64,000 bases of DNA from Oscheius onirici. Taxonomy: Eukaryota; Nematoda; Chromadorea; Rhabditida; Rhabditidae. Under the pieces are notes generated by a model, which had not been told where the DNA came from, searched no databases, and was given only the letters and a program-made list of their open reading frames with translations. The position numbers and the translations under genes are program-made. The stretch is taken from assembly GCA_932521025.1 (NCBI GenBank), contig OW051470.1:3086501-3150500 (forward strand), read 5' to 3'. Shown piece by piece: positions 11,101 to 23,300 of this stretch. Position 1 is the first letter of the stretch. The number at the start of each line of letters is the position of its first letter.

Positions 11101-14100
11101 GACGCTAAGAAGGAATTCGAAGTAATGGTCCCGTGCACAGTCGAGGAAGCTCTTCCGGAGACGAATCGTAGGGAAATCGAAGATTGGAGAATTTTGTCCG
11201 AACAGGTAGACCTTTTCCTTTTTGAACTATAAAATAATTTAGGAAAAGATCTGGCTGGAAGAGACAAATTGGCTGAATGGTGCCATTAAATACGGATTAG
11301 AAGAAGTCCAGCCAACCGAGATGTTCGACAGTTTCCGAGTAATTCGCGTCCCGTTGAGCAGTTTGATAGCCATCGGCGACAGAAACATAAAAATAGACGC
11401 TACAGCTATTGTAAACGAGGCGAGGAACAGGGATCTACCGAGATTCAGGTACCTACTTTTTCCACTAAAAATGAGAAAATGGGGCGACAGAAAAAGTTTT
11501 ATTAGAAGTGTCTACATTTCCCAATCGTATGGGTATTCCTGAGCTTCGGTCGAGGCGAGAGCTCTCTTGAGGACGTCATAGATGGCCGGATAGTCGGGCG
11601 TCTCGAAGAATTTTCCCTTGTCCAGAATCGGAAAGACGTCGAGATATTCGCGTGGACAGCCGCCAAAAAGACATCGATAGCGACTCGTTTTGCAGTCCTT
11701 CTTGAACAGTCCCACATCTCCCGAGTCCGGCAGATTCCTCCATGGCAGACGGCCACATGTCAGTTCGACGAGCATGTAGAGCCAGCTCTCAATATCGTCT
11801 TTTCGACACTGCTCACGCATGATGTGACAGGCCATCGGCGCGTATTTGACGGTCCCACGAAAGCCAGCCTTGGCACGCGGATTGCGCAAAGTGCCGTCTT
11901 CTTTCACAAACTTTCTCGCCATCCCGAAATCCAGCATGTAGACTTTGCGCAACTCGTTCAGATCCTTCCTGCCGACGGTATAGTTTCCGGGCTTGATGTC
12001 TCGATGGAGAATGCCTACATTGTGAAGATCTTCCAAAGCTTCGAGACACTGTCGACCGACAGAAATGGCCGTTCCCATCGAGAACTTTTTGAACGGGGCC
12101 GTGGTGCGTAGATCTTGCAGACTCTTTCCGACCAGCGTCATGACGACAAAGTGGAATTTGCCGGGGCGAGTGCCTTTGTCCATCAGAGTGAGAAAATGTC
12201 GCGCTTCGAACTTTGTCTTCTTCAGTTCCATCAACACGTAAACTTCCATTTTGAGCAGTCCGAACGGATCGTTCTCGGCCTCGACTTTGAGCGCATATTC
12301 GGCTCCTTCCGAGTTCTTGCAGAGGTAGACAGCTCCGAAGCCTCCTTCGCCCAACTTCTTCAAAATCTCCCAATCGTTTACTTTTTCTCCAGCTAGAAGT
12401 TCCATTTGTTGTGTTAAAAGTGGAAATACTCACTTTTGAGTTGAACTAATTCGCCCATGGTTGTTCCGAGAGTCACGTACCTTTCAGCAAGAGAACATCT
12501 GATGGTTATGGCTTCTTATATGTTTTTTATTTCCAAAAAATAGAAAACATTAAGAAAGTTTACTTTAAAAAACGAATCAAATAGTATATAAAACAAGAAA
12601 AGGAAAACAATTAACAAATACAGTCTCCTCCGATGGCCTCTTCGTGCTCGACAGCCTCTAGCTTCGACTTGGACGGCGACTTCTATCTTCGCGATTTGAA
12701 AGAAGCTCTACCGGACTGTTTGCCGACCAAATCAGCAGGAGATGTCGCTGGTGGACCGCCGTCGTTCTACCACGTGCAGGAGATGAACAAGGAGCCGGTA
12801 GCGGAGCCGATGATGCCACGTCTCTCCCGAGTTCCGAGCCAATATCAGCTCGAGTGTCTCACCGAGTACTACCTCTACGACATGCCTCAGCTCACAAACA
12901 ACTCGCTCAGCGCGAGTCCAGCCGGTGAAATGGGCGAAGAGAGTCCCGTCTACTCCGAATACATCTCCTTGCTGTAGAGCTCTTCGACAACAGATACGTG
13001 ATACATAAATCTGTTGCTATTGTCTCTCTCTTCTTGCCTTTTGTCTTCTGCTTTCGTGCATCTCTCTTATTGCCGATTTCGTTGGGTTTTGATAGCTTTC
13101 TTAGTTCTCGAAAGAATACTGCAAGTTTCTTTCAGAAATAATCCCATCGACTTCCAAACGAGGAAAGTGATCTCGGATTTGAACTTCTTGGCCGAGAGCT
13201 GGCAGTCTGGATCCCAGGTTCACTTGATTCTATGTTGATTTAGTCGCATTTTAGGTCAAAATTCCCGGAATCGACATTTCCATCAGCAACGCGAGTCTGA
13301 TCGAAGATGTCGCACGATTGATTTCAATCCGTGACCGTCTGCATATGGAGGACGAGTTTCCGGCCAAACACTGCGAAGACTTTGTGGAACATGTTAGTTT
13401 TTATGACTTTTGTATTATGAATCTATTTTAGACCCAGCTACTGCGAAGCAGAATCAAACTAGAGCGAGAAGTCCAGAAACTCCGCTATCAGCTGTCTTCC
13501 GATGCTCTTCTGCTCAGCGAGGATTATCAGAACAAGCTAAAGGTTTTTTTCAATAGAAAATGATGCAAACGTCCTATTTCAGGTGCTGAAGGCGTTGGGC
13601 TATGTGACCGACAGCGATATGGTCAGTTTTAAAGGACGCGTGGCCTGTGAGATCCATCACCAGGAGCTGCTGATAACGGAACTCATTTTGGAGAACAAAT
13701 TACATACGAGATCGACAGCAGAAGTGGCGGCAATGCTCTCGGCCACAACTTGTCAGTACAGGGCTCAACAAGAAGCCAAATTCGAGCCAGGCAGTATTTT
13801 TGCAGAGGCTCGTTAATTTTAATTATTGTTTTACATGATTAAAACAAATTTAGCTGAAAAGAGACGTGGAAGATGTGAGATGGCGACTCGAATGTATCGG
13901 TCAAGAGATGCGAGTCAACATTGTCGACGTAGGTGACGATATACGCTTCGATTTCATGGAAATTGTTTACAACTGGGCGAGTGGAATGGTATGATTTTAA
14001 TTCGTTATAACAACTCGTTCGTTTGTAGCCCTTCTCCGAAATTATGGCCAAAACCAATGCCCAAGAAGGTCTAATCGTTCGATGTGTCCAGCGTCTGGCC

Positions 14101-14278
14101 GAAGTCTGCAAAGACGTCAGGTTAGCCACTTTATTGAAGGCCAAGATGGCACTTTCCACATTATAGAAACGCTGCCAGAATCGTTGGCGATCCTGCGCTC
14201 CACGAAAAGATGGAGCAGGTTTCGGCTGCCATCAAGAGGGACATCGTCTTTGCCGCTAGTCTCTACACAACTGTCTAA
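8156..14278 (+). CDS. SKI2: SKI2-type RNA helicase (exosome cofactor), with genes nested in one intron
   Basis: Superkiller helicase, the ATPase of the Ski complex that feeds mRNA 3' to 5' into the cytoplasmic exosome. The ATG at 8156 follows an acceptor-like aaatatcag. The N-terminal region is divergent. The helicase core shows [10 protein letters not shown] (Q-like), Walker [24 protein letters not shown] box ([10 protein letters not shown]), SAT in LSATVPN, HHSGILP and GRAGRRGLD. After an arch-like insertion the coding sequence stops at 11448 with an acceptable donor and resumes at 13136, where phases join exactly. The C-terminal exons (with [25 protein letters not shown] and the IVYNWASG segment) are the DSHCT domain. 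The intron of 1687 nt holds a kinase gene and a small gene. Length and order match animal SKI2 (SKIC2) proteins. Confidence 0.95.
11512..12458 (-). CDS. TTBK/CK1-like protein kinase nested in a SKI2 intron
   Basis: Casein-kinase-1 group kinase of the tau-tubulin kinase type. The kinase domain fills the protein. Landmarks: GEGGFGAVY glycine loop, YALKVE with the ATP-binding lysine, HRDIKPGNY catalytic loop, LDFGMAR for the DFG motif, and GTVKYAP where many kinases have APE. It ends just after the fold, at about 300 residues, with no regulatory tail. The main exon (11512-12405) begins with an ATG. A better model starts at the ATG at 12456-12458: seven codons more, a donor gtgagt and an acceptor cttctag join in frame to Gly-Glu-Lys-Val-Asn-Asp-Trp. 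It lies antisense to SKI2. Many nematode TTBK-like kinases are sperm-enriched; that is family knowledge, not shown here. Confidence 0.92.
12459..12632. promoter_or_regulatory. Short divergent promoter region with two TATA-like boxes
   Basis: The 174 bp between the kinase start codon (minus) and the small gene start codon (plus) must hold the 5' signals of both. A TATA-like tatataaaa lies at about 12585-12593, some 40 bp before the plus-strand ATG. On the minus strand, atataagaag lies at about 12512-12521, some 55 bp before the kinase ATG. The spacing suits core promoters with very short leaders. This is inferred from sequence alone. Confidence 0.45.
12633..12977 (+). CDS. Small unknown gene nested in the same SKI2 intron
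   Basis: A 114-codon open frame from ATG to TAG without introns. The product is acidic and Ser/Pro/Leu-rich, with tyrosine clusters ([10 protein letters not shown] and YSEYISLL at the C-terminus) and no membrane segment, signal peptide or known motif. It was not recognised. The GC-rich third positions resemble those of the neighbouring kinase, and a TATA-like box sits at the right distance. It reads in the same direction as SKI2 and could instead be an alternative SKI2 exon, but it carries its own start and stop. Confidence 0.55.
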   Translation: MASSCSTASSFDLDGDFYLRDLKEALPDCLPTKSAGDVAGGPPSFYHVQEMNKEPVAEPMMPRLSRVPSQYQLECLTEYYLYDMPQLTNNSLSASPAGEMGEESPVYSEYISLL

Positions 14279-14523
14279 TTTTTTTTTGTTACTTTATTGT
14301 GGTTTGTTTGTAAAACCGGGTGAAACTATTGTTTGTGATTAATCATAAAGGGATTCTAGTCATTCTGAACAGAACAGCATAGATTTAAATTCAATCTATA
14401 CTTTTTGCTAGTTAAAAAACAAGAAATTGGCGCTCGAATCACTTCTCCGCCGATTTCTCACCATCGATTTCTCCGGGGCGCTTGCCAAAATAGATCGGCT
14501 TGTAATAAAACATCTGAGCTGGA

Positions 14524-16432
14524 ATGCCGGTCTGCCGAAAACCTCAAGAGAAGTTTTCTCCGTCTCAAGTTCCAGAAAGTTCTCCTCTCTCCGAACAGTA
14601 AGTTTTGACTAACGATCATTGTAATTACTTTCTCAGAAAAACTCCAACACCTCGCATTCCGTTTGATTTCACAGATCTTTTGCCAGAAAATGAAGATGCG
14701 AAGGCTATAGCCGACGATCAGCGCAGTTCAATTTATGCTCTGAACTTTGACGTAAATGGAATAGAGTAAGAACAAATAATAAACAGAGAAAAATTCAGCA
14801 TTGAAACGGCTCTCGATAAAAGACTGTTACACAATATTCGAAGACAGTATCGAGAACTATTGCCACTGCAAGAGTACTGTACCGAGATTCTTCTACACGA
14901 GAACAGTAAGTTTCGATTCTAAACAATTGAAGAGTCTTTAGAGAACAATCTTCTGGTCAAATCGCCGACTGGAAGTGGAAAAACTGCGGCTTTTAGTATT
15001 CCGGCTGTTCAAATAGCCATTACACACAAAAGGTGAGTTTCCAGAATTTTTCAACGAGAAAGTTCAGTAAAACTGGCCCTTCTGTTATAATCATCTGCAA
15101 CACTCAGAATCTAGCCAAACAAATACACGACAATTTGCGCTGTTTAACTGGAAAAGTTCCATTTGAGGACGGGTCAAAAATCCCTCCTCCCAAAGACACA
15201 GGAGTGACCATTTTTGCGATGTACAGTGGAGGAGATTCTTTCCAGAGCTTGTAAGTCAGATACTAAAGTTTTGGAATAATAAATTCAGGAGACACTTCCA
15301 GCCGGATATTGTCGTTGCCACAATGGGTTACCTGTTGAAGAATATTGAAGACAAGAAGGTGAGTTTTTTTTTGTTTGAAAAGGAAAAACGTTTGTAGCTA
15401 AATTTGACAAATTTGCGCCTGTTCATCGCCGACGAGGCTGACAAGATGATAGTTGGCGGAGGTTTCTTCGTCGAAACGGAGAAGTTTCTCGGATGGTGTC
15501 GCGAAAAGGTTCCTATCTTTCAAATTGCTGCCTTCTCCGCTACATTCGACTATTTCAACAATGGCTTTGATGGAATCGAGATGAATTCTCAGAGCATGCG
15601 GCTTCTTTACCAGCAAGTGTTTTTGAAAAAGGAGAATAGTGTATTTTAGGAATGAAAACCCAGTTTTTGTCAATGTTGAAGGATCCAAGGGGTATATTAC
15701 CCAGAGAGTCATTCGGGTGAGTCTACTTACAACGAAAGAGTCAAGATCTGATCAGATAGAGAAAACGGATCGAGCTAATTCGATGGACAGACTCAAAGAT
15801 ACCCTCTTTATGCAAAAACTCAGCTGGCTTTGCGCTCTGCTCGATCACGACAAGGAATTGAACTACCGCGATGGAAAGTACGAAAAGACGACCGTGGTTT
15901 TCGTGGATCGAATCGTTACATCCAACTTTCTTGCCATATATCTTATGGGCAAAGGATATCATGTCGCTCCGTTCAATTCGTTTGTTTATTGAGAAATTGT
16001 TGGCAAAATGGCCTTTAGAAGTTTCGAACTAGTTGACGGAAACAAAACCATTGAAAAGTGGAACAACGGGGAAATTCAGGCAGTCATTTCGACGAATAAA
16101 ATGGCCAGAGGACAGGATATTCCTCTTCTAAATCACGTAAAATAAATTGGAACTGACTGAAAGGACATTTTTAGGTGATAGTATTCGACATGTCGAATGA
16201 GTTCCAAGATTACAAGCACAGAATCGGAAGGACCGGCCGCATTGGGAAAGGCGGTTTGTCTACAGCTCTGGTGTCAGAACAGGACGGCAAACATTTCTGT
16301 AAGCTCTACGAGGTAGTTTTTCATTCGTTTCAAGCTAATTCCAACTTTTAGTTCATGAAAGAGCATAATCAAGATATCCCGGACTGGTTACACGACGTCT
16401 ACATCAGAACTGAGAATTTTCCCCAACTTTAA
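14524..16432 (+). CDS. Divergent DEAD-box RNA helicase
   Basis: The ATG at 14524 is chosen because only this frame joins through the intron at 14598-14636 to the next exon (KTPTPRIPFDF). Core motifs: LLPLQEYCTE (Q motif region), SPTGSGKTAAF (motif I), TMGYLL (Ib-like), IADEADKM (motif II, DEAD), AFSATF (III), VVFVDRI (IV), STNKMARGQDIP (V) and HRIGRTGRIGKGG (VI). The arrangement is that of the Vasa/DDX3-like group, but the N-terminus lacks RGG or CCHC repeats and is short, so a germline role cannot be claimed. The protein ends with YIRTENFPQL. Its stop lies only 86 bp from the stop of the convergent CDK5RAP1 gene. Confidence 0.9.
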
Positions 16433-16518
16433 ATGCCTGTTTTGCTAACTGGTCTCAGTTAATAAACACATGTTGAACAACCTAAAACTTCATCTAAAAT
16501 AACAAGAAAAAGCAACTT

Positions 16519-18556
16519 TTAAAGAACTCTGACCGACGTCTTTTGAACAGCTTTGCCGAGCAACGTTTGTGATGAACATGAGTCGACTTTTACAGCTACG
16601 TAATCTCCTGGCGCATAGCCTCCCGTATTCTCGAAAACTACCTTCGTCCCGCCATCGGTTCTTCCCTGTACAGCCTTTTCGGAACGTTTGGAAGGCTGAA
16701 AGAGGCGAATAGGATAAAATCAAAAGATCTTACGCCTTCAACCAGAACAAGCTGTTCTGTCCCGATCAGCGCTTCGTTCAATTTCAAGGCTTCTTCTCTG
16801 AACACGGCAATTAATTCTTCGTGTCTTCGTCGTTTAATCTCATCCGGAACGTTGTCTACGAGACGGTAGTGGGCTCTCGTTTTCTGGAATTGACTAATTT
16901 AACTGAATTGAAACAAAAGAACCTCTCTCATACTGTAGGGAAATGCGAAACAGAACGAATATTTGACTTGACGCATAAGGTCTACCGTCAGACGATGGTC
17001 TTCTTCAGTTTCGTCACAGAATCCGGCAATGAAATCACTTGTAATAGACACATCGGGAAGAATTGATTTGACGTCGTCAACTAGTCGAAGATACGTCTCC
17101 CGAGTATAGCCACGACCCATTCTTTGCAGAACTGGATTAGAACCACTTTGAGCGGGCATGTGGAGCTGATTACAGATATTTGGTCTGTCTTTGATTAGTT
17201 GTATCACCTGAAAACTGTTTTTGAGAGTAAAATTATAAACTGACCTCCATAGGAAAGTCTTTAGGATGGGGAGAAGTGAATCGAATTCGCATTTCTGGAT
17301 CAATTTCCGAAATCCTCTCGAGCAGCGTCACGAAAGTCCTTCCACCTGTCTTTGGTCTAAAATTTAAAAAAAATGCTACAAAATTGCAGGGAAACGGACT
17401 TGTATACGGTCGAAAATCCGGGAACACTTGTACTGGCATCGAGATCGCCAACCACCATCGATGATTCGGACATGTCGCGGTAACTATTGACGTTTTGTCC
17501 GAGTAGAGTGATTTGTCGGACTCCCTGAAACAAAAATTGATTCGAAATAGACCAACAGTCCCACCTCATCTCGTAATCGTTTCACCTCGTCAATAATTGA
17601 ATCAATTGGCCGGCTTCTTTCTCGTCCTCTCGTCAAAGGAACGACACAAAAACTGCACATGTTATCGCATCCGCGCATGATTGATCTGAACTGGTAACTA
17701 CAATACTGTATATTAACAACTAACACAAAGGCTGAACGTGAACTCGTATCCACGCGTACATTGGCGACATCGGCATACGTCTCATCGACTGATAGCTGCA
17801 CATTTATGGCATTGGTTCCACCTCGGGCTACGGCAAGCAATCTTGGAAGATCTCTGTACGAGTCGGGCCCGGCAACCACATCTACTAGGCCCTTTTTTTC
17901 GAGCAGATTGTGACGGACTCGTTCGGCCATGCAGCCTGATGAAGTTAGTGAAATTGTGTAATAAAATTGAGGAAAATACCAAGAACCCCGACTATTTGTG
18001 ATCGGGTAGCCGTCCTTTTTATACGCTTAAGCTCTTTTCGAACTTTCTCCTCTGCTCCTTCTCGAATAGAACATGTCATCAATACTACGACATCAGCCTA
18101 AGGTAAACAAGGTGTTAGAAAAGTGAATGATCCTACCGTGTTCAAACTCTCCGTCTCAACATACTCGTTTGTTTGGAGAATAGATCTCACAGTTTCCATG
18201 TCATTAACGTTCATTTGACAGCCATATGTGACATACTTCACACTTCGTCCTTGTCCGGAAAGATCTTCTGGCGTCAAATAGGCGTTGGATTCTTCTACGG
18301 ACGGTATTATTCGGGGCAGGCGCTTCTTCCTCGGCTGAATGAAGTCGAATAACGTAAGACCATCTAAAATACCGTTCTGACCGAAGAAGGGGAGGGGGGC
18401 AAGTCTACCTTCAGGAAATCGTTTGTTCGGCTGAACGGCGGCGAGATGTTTTACGGAGTTGAAAACAGAGCTTCGGCCGAGTCGTGGAACTGTCACGACA
18501 GTTCGTAAAAACGAGCAAGACGGTCTGTTCATTCGTTGAGCCCTAGAAGACGACAT
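16519..18556 (-). CDS. CDK5RAP1: CDK5RAP1-type tRNA methylthiotransferase
   Basis: Radical-SAM enzyme of the MiaB family that adds a methylthio group to N6-isopentenyl-adenosine at position 37 of mitochondrial tRNAs. The N-terminus, rich in Ser/Arg with few acidic residues, looks like a mitochondrial targeting sequence. The UPF0004 domain shows its cysteines in [22 protein letters not shown] and VLGCMAERV. The radical-SAM core shows [22 protein letters not shown], the CxxxCxxC cluster. Then come [28 protein letters not shown] and the TRAM-like end. The stop is TAA at 16519-16521. Minus-strand exons are separated by introns of about 40-60 nt. The family match is strong along the whole length. 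Confidence 0.95.
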
Positions 18557-19631
18557 TATTTTAGTAGCAAAAAAAAAGAATGGAAGCTTTGCGGGATAAT
18601 GTCAAAAGATTCGGAGTTTTCGGTCGTGGTCGAACGATGAAAATAATAATAAAGCGACCGCTACTTGCTATGCAATTTTACATAAAAATGTTTAGAAAAT
18701 AAATGTTTGAACAAAGAACGCCAAATGACGGCTGCGTAACAATCGCGTGGTCCGACGCATTTAGAGGCCGAGCGGCAATCGATTCACATCCAACACCTCA
18801 CTCACTCTCTTTACTTTTTTAACTTTCTTTTTAAATCGTGTGTCCGGCTTCGAAAAATCGCTGTGAGACCAATTGCACGGGTTCCATCACGATTACAGCG
18901 GGTCCCGACGTAACTGGTGTAAAATTTGATGCGGAATCGATTAAACATGGTTTGAAAACGAAAAAACGAGTGCAAAGCGTCAAAAAATGAAAAATATGCA
19001 AGATCGTGACGGGACCAATGCCAAGTGGTCCTGCAGCGTTTCCGAAATTCCGGCATAGCTGAAGGCTTCCTGCGAGCAGGCTTGTTGAAAGCGCTGCGCG
19101 GTTGAGGCGGCGGTTCTGAGCTGCGCTGCGGCGAGTGAGGCGGCCGGCTTTGACGGGTGGTGTAGTGACTAAGAGGGCGGACTACAAATCCAAATATTCC
19201 AAACATGTTAAATATAAAAAGCAAGACTTTTAGTACAAGGGGAATTGAACTGGACCGATGTTTGTTTTTTTGTCTATAAAAATAGATAGATTGATTAATT
19301 CCTCATCTTTTCAAGACTAAAACCAGCCGTTTTTTGGGCTAAAAATTTAGCTAAGCCCAAAACAACCAAACATGGCTTGTGAAATTATTTTAAAGTGTAT
19401 TTTTCCGATTTTTTTTTCGGTCGTTTTGGGATCAAAACGTTCCAAATAGGATATTCTACAATAATAATAAAAAGAAAATCAAAAAATATCGAAAAAGATC
19501 GATAAAAATAGAAAAAGTGAAATTTACGGGGTCAACGGCTAGTCAATTTCAACTGCAACATCTCTACCCCCCCCCCCCCCCCATTTGAATTTTTGCGCGC
19601 AAAATTTCAGTGCGGCGGCGGCCTGCAAAGA

Positions 19632-19700
19632 ACTCTGGCGCAGTGGATAAGATATGTTTCTACTAATTTGGAAGTCACAGGTTCAATTCCTCGTATAGTC
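19632..19700 (+). repeat. tRNA-like sequence, probably SINE-derived
   Basis: It carries an A-box-like tggcgcagtgg followed 30-40 bp later by a B-box-like ggttcaattcc, the two internal RNA polymerase III promoter elements of a tRNA. The acceptor arms do not pair and no good anticodon stem forms, so it is not a functional tRNA gene. Confidence 0.4.
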
Positions 19701-20067
19701 GATTTTTTTGCATATTAGTTCAAGGAATTTTATGTGAAGCAGAGGACCAAAGAATGAAAAAAAGAACCACCCGTTGCAGAAGACAGGTAGATGGCTCGGC
19801 GCGCTGACATAGTTTCTCGCGAAGTAACGTTTTTGAGTTTTGCGATGTTCTGCAAACTTGTAGTTTTTCGTCTGTTCTACAACTTTGCAGATCATTGTTT
19901 GAGCTAAAAATCCCGTCTTCGGTATGAAAACCATCATTCAAGTTGCGAGGTTAGTTGTAATGAAAATGAGACAAGTGAACAAATTTTGGAAAAAAATCAG
20001 TTTTTCGAAGTCGACTATTAAATACAAAAGAGAATGACAGACCTATCGAAGCATGTCAAACACTTCT

Positions 20068-20143
20068 GACACACGGGGGAATCGAACCCTGACCATGTGT
20101 TTCACAGTCCACTCTCTTATCCACTAGGCTATCGCGGGCGAGG
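20068..20143 (-). repeat. tRNA-like sequence on the minus strand, probably SINE-derived
   Basis: Read on the minus strand it has tagcctagtgg (A box) and ggttcgattcc (B box) at tRNA-like spacing. The would-be anticodon arm instead forms a small tgtg/caca hairpin and the acceptor ends do not pair. It is a tRNA relic, or the head of a SINE. Confidence 0.4.
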
Positions 20144-20388
20144 CGGCGCTCCGCTTTGGCTGCATTCATGAACTTAGATAATATGCTAATACACTGAGAT
20201 AATATGAAATAGGGGGAGGCTCGCTTTAATCATTTCACAGTTGGCCGATAATTGCCCTTTTTTGTTGCCTACAGACACGAAACATCATATTGAACGTAGC
20301 AATTCGATAACGACGTATGCTCATAATCCGCTTTTTCTCTATTGCTTCGAATCTATTCCGCAAGCAAAATATAACATTTGCAGGTGAA

Positions 20389-23300
20389 ATGTCGAGATCT
20401 GACAGACGAGGTGATCCTGTACGACGTGATCGGCGTGATGAGGAGAGAAAACCACAACGCGATCGGGACGACAGGTTGGTTTGAATTTTGAATTTGTGAA
20501 CTTGAAGCTCCAGTTTCATCAAGGACTTTTCCATCGCTCCAGTAAGCGTAATCCTGTTTTGTTCCTAAATTTTTTCCGTTGTTTTAGTGAAATCTACGAA
20601 AAGCCACAATTTTTTTTGCATTCTTCACGAAATTATGCGCAATGGCACATTGTGCACATTCCCAAGCCTAAATTGTTTATTTTCGAATAATCAACCTCGA
20701 TATACTTACTTAGAACTACGTAAAACATGCAAAGCATGCAGTTCCGATTTCTAACGAACCAACGTTATGTCGTGGTCCTATTGCCGATATTCTACTCTTT
20801 GCTATTTCCCTCGACATTCCGCCTCTATCAATAGTTATATTATTACATCTCCTATTTATAATCTCTTTACAGCAACGCTCGCCGTGATCACGGTAGTAGT
20901 CGCTCAGGAAACGATCGCAATAGCTCGCACGCTCAGTCGTTACATCACGGAGGTGGCGGCGGTCAACGAAGCTTCAGTGGCATGGCGTTTTCCGACTCGG
21001 AACTAATGAACGATCTTCCGAAAAAGAAGTTTACCGGACGATGCCGTCTTTTCGTCGGAAACCTTCCTAACGAGGTCAAGGAAGCCGAGTTGAAGGAGCT
21101 CTTCTCGCCTCATGGAGACATTGCCGAATGCTATCTCAGTGGCAAAGGATTCGCATTTCTAAGAATGGTAACAATTAGGTTTTCTTCCGAACATTCACTT
21201 CGCATTTTCTTTTTTTACCTCACTTTTTTTTGCCAAAGAAAGGTGCAACCCTGTTAGGTGCTGAAGAATACTGGACTGCTTGAAAAACATACCCTTTTCT
21301 GCCATTCTTAGTGCATGGACTTAGCACACTACTGTGATTTATCTGTAGACTATTTCACGAAGGACTGGGGAGATTTGAATCAAACTATTGCCTGGTGTTG
21401 GCAACCGATCAGTGTACCGTTTCATGGACTTGTATTGGACTTTTACTGAGACTGAAGTGAATACTATACTGATACTAAACCAGCCGCACTATTAAACTGA
21501 TTTCCTGGACTGTTCTCCCAACCGTGACTTGGAACTGATTGAGAAAGAGTACTGTGGTGGTGGACTCCTTGAAAAGAAGGGGATTGCACCTTTCTTTTGG
21601 CCTTTTTTTTAACACACTGTTCTAACCTCCTTTTTCTCTCACAGGACACTCGCGCTAACGCTGAAAGTGCCAAGGAAGCAATCGACGGAAAAGTCATCCA
21701 CGGACGTCAAGTTCGAGTTCGTTTCGCCGTTCACGGAGCTGCTCTTCGCGTCAAGGAACTGTCGCCGACCGTTTCGAACGAGATGCTCTACCATGCGTTC
21801 AGTCATTTCGGAGATGTCGAAAGAGCCGTTCACATCGTAGACGAAAAGGGCCGTCCGACCGGAGAAGGAATTGTCGAATTCGAACGCAAACCGTCCTGCA
21901 ATGAAGCCATCGCAGCTATTCGAGAGAAAGTCTTCCTTCTTACAGCGTTAGTTTCTTTTTTTCTTCTTTTCAATGCGTTGTAAATTATGAAATAAACGTA
22001 ATGTTGTTCTTATTAGGAGCCCGAAGCCTTTGATTGTGGAAGTGCTAGAACCAAGAGATGAAGACGACGGACTTGCTGAGAGAATGATTCCAAGAACTCC
22101 CCAATTGAATAAGTAGGTTTTGGACTTTCCCGTAGAATATCAGTTACTTTCCTTGCGTTATTTTCACAATCTGTCGCAGTAGACTGCAGCTATTTTACGT
22201 TGCAACAAAAACCTTGAATCAAAATATATCTCTTTTCTAATGGACTAATGTTAGGGAACGCGAGCTAGGACCTCGATTCCCGGCCCATAACAGCTTCGAA
22301 TTTGTGTACGGAATGAAATGGAAGGAACTTTACGAGATGGAAAAACAACGACGCAATCAAATGGAAGAAGACTTAAAGGAAGCAAGAAGTCGTCTCGAAC
22401 AGGACATGGAACTTGCCTATCAGGACTATCAGGCACAAATGCTTCGAGAGGGTCAGTGGGACTCTAGTTTTGGGGAAATCTTATAAACGAACTCTTGTGT
22501 GAACTGCCAGTCAAGCTGATCTAACAAATGAGGCAATTTTCGCATTCTTTGAGAAAATACGGTTTTTTTTACCCGTACACTTTTGCTAGTCGAAGACTTT
22601 GATCTAATCATTCGAATTGAGCCGTATGTTTCGACGGTTGTAAAGAGTTTTCTGCTATTTTAAGTTTTCACTCATAAAACCATTTGTTTGATGGCTAGAA
22701 GCTTTTGTTATTTAAGGAATTTCTAAGTACAGGTGCTTGTTTGATAGAAATTACATTCGTGTGTTGCTGGACTCTTTTCCTAGTTTCGGTTTGAAAACTT
22801 ATAGCTTAGATCCGGTTTCAGATCTACAACGTCGTCAACAAGAGCTCGAACGTCTGGAGGCTGCTCGTCGTGAACGTATGTCTTCCATGAGACCTGGCGG
22901 CCCGATGATGGGAGGGCCACCAATGGGTGGTCCGGGTGGACCGATGCCTCATTTTGGCGGACATCCTGGTAGCTTTTATTTTTTCTTCGGTTAAAAGAAA
23001 TGTTTTAGGTGGCTATACAGGAATGCCGCCTCCCGGAATGGGCTATGGAGTACCTCCTCCTTCAGCCGGTGGACCGCCTCCATTTACACAAGGACTGCCG
23101 CCTTCTCATCACGGAATGCCGGGAGGTCCATCTAGAGCTCCTATCGAACAACAACAACTTCGTTTGTCACGTTTCCTGTCCACTAATTAAATAATTTTTC
23201 AGGAGGAGGTGGAGGTCCAGCTGGACCGCCAGGTGGAAGTATTGGACGTTCTAGCGGAACGAATATGATCGAAGGCGTACAGAGACTCTTGTCCATATTC

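Larger units (their letters stand above)
18557..20388. other. Repeat-rich intergenic gap, about 1.8 kb
   Basis: No spliced gene was found. The region contains a poly-C run near 19566-19582, AT-rich stretches, two tRNA-like sequences (separate entries) and a caggcttgttga 12-mer at 19077-19088. That 12-mer is identical to the terminal repeat of the hAT-like element at 23562. The sequence after it, ending in GC-rich gcgctgcgcgg, also recalls the inside of that element, so a solo end or degraded copy is likely. Confidence 0.55.

Noticed and set aside
11813-12433. Alternative minus-strand frame of 206 codons over the kinase
   Set aside because: Another reading frame of the kinase exon; it lacks kinase motifs.
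18580-18702. Short ATG-led frame (about 40 codons) upstream of CDK5RAP1
   Set aside because: Too short; no homologue recognised and no splice support.
19632-20143. Functional tRNA genes
   Set aside because: A and B box-like motifs exist, but the acceptor and anticodon stems do not fold. They are SINE-like relics.
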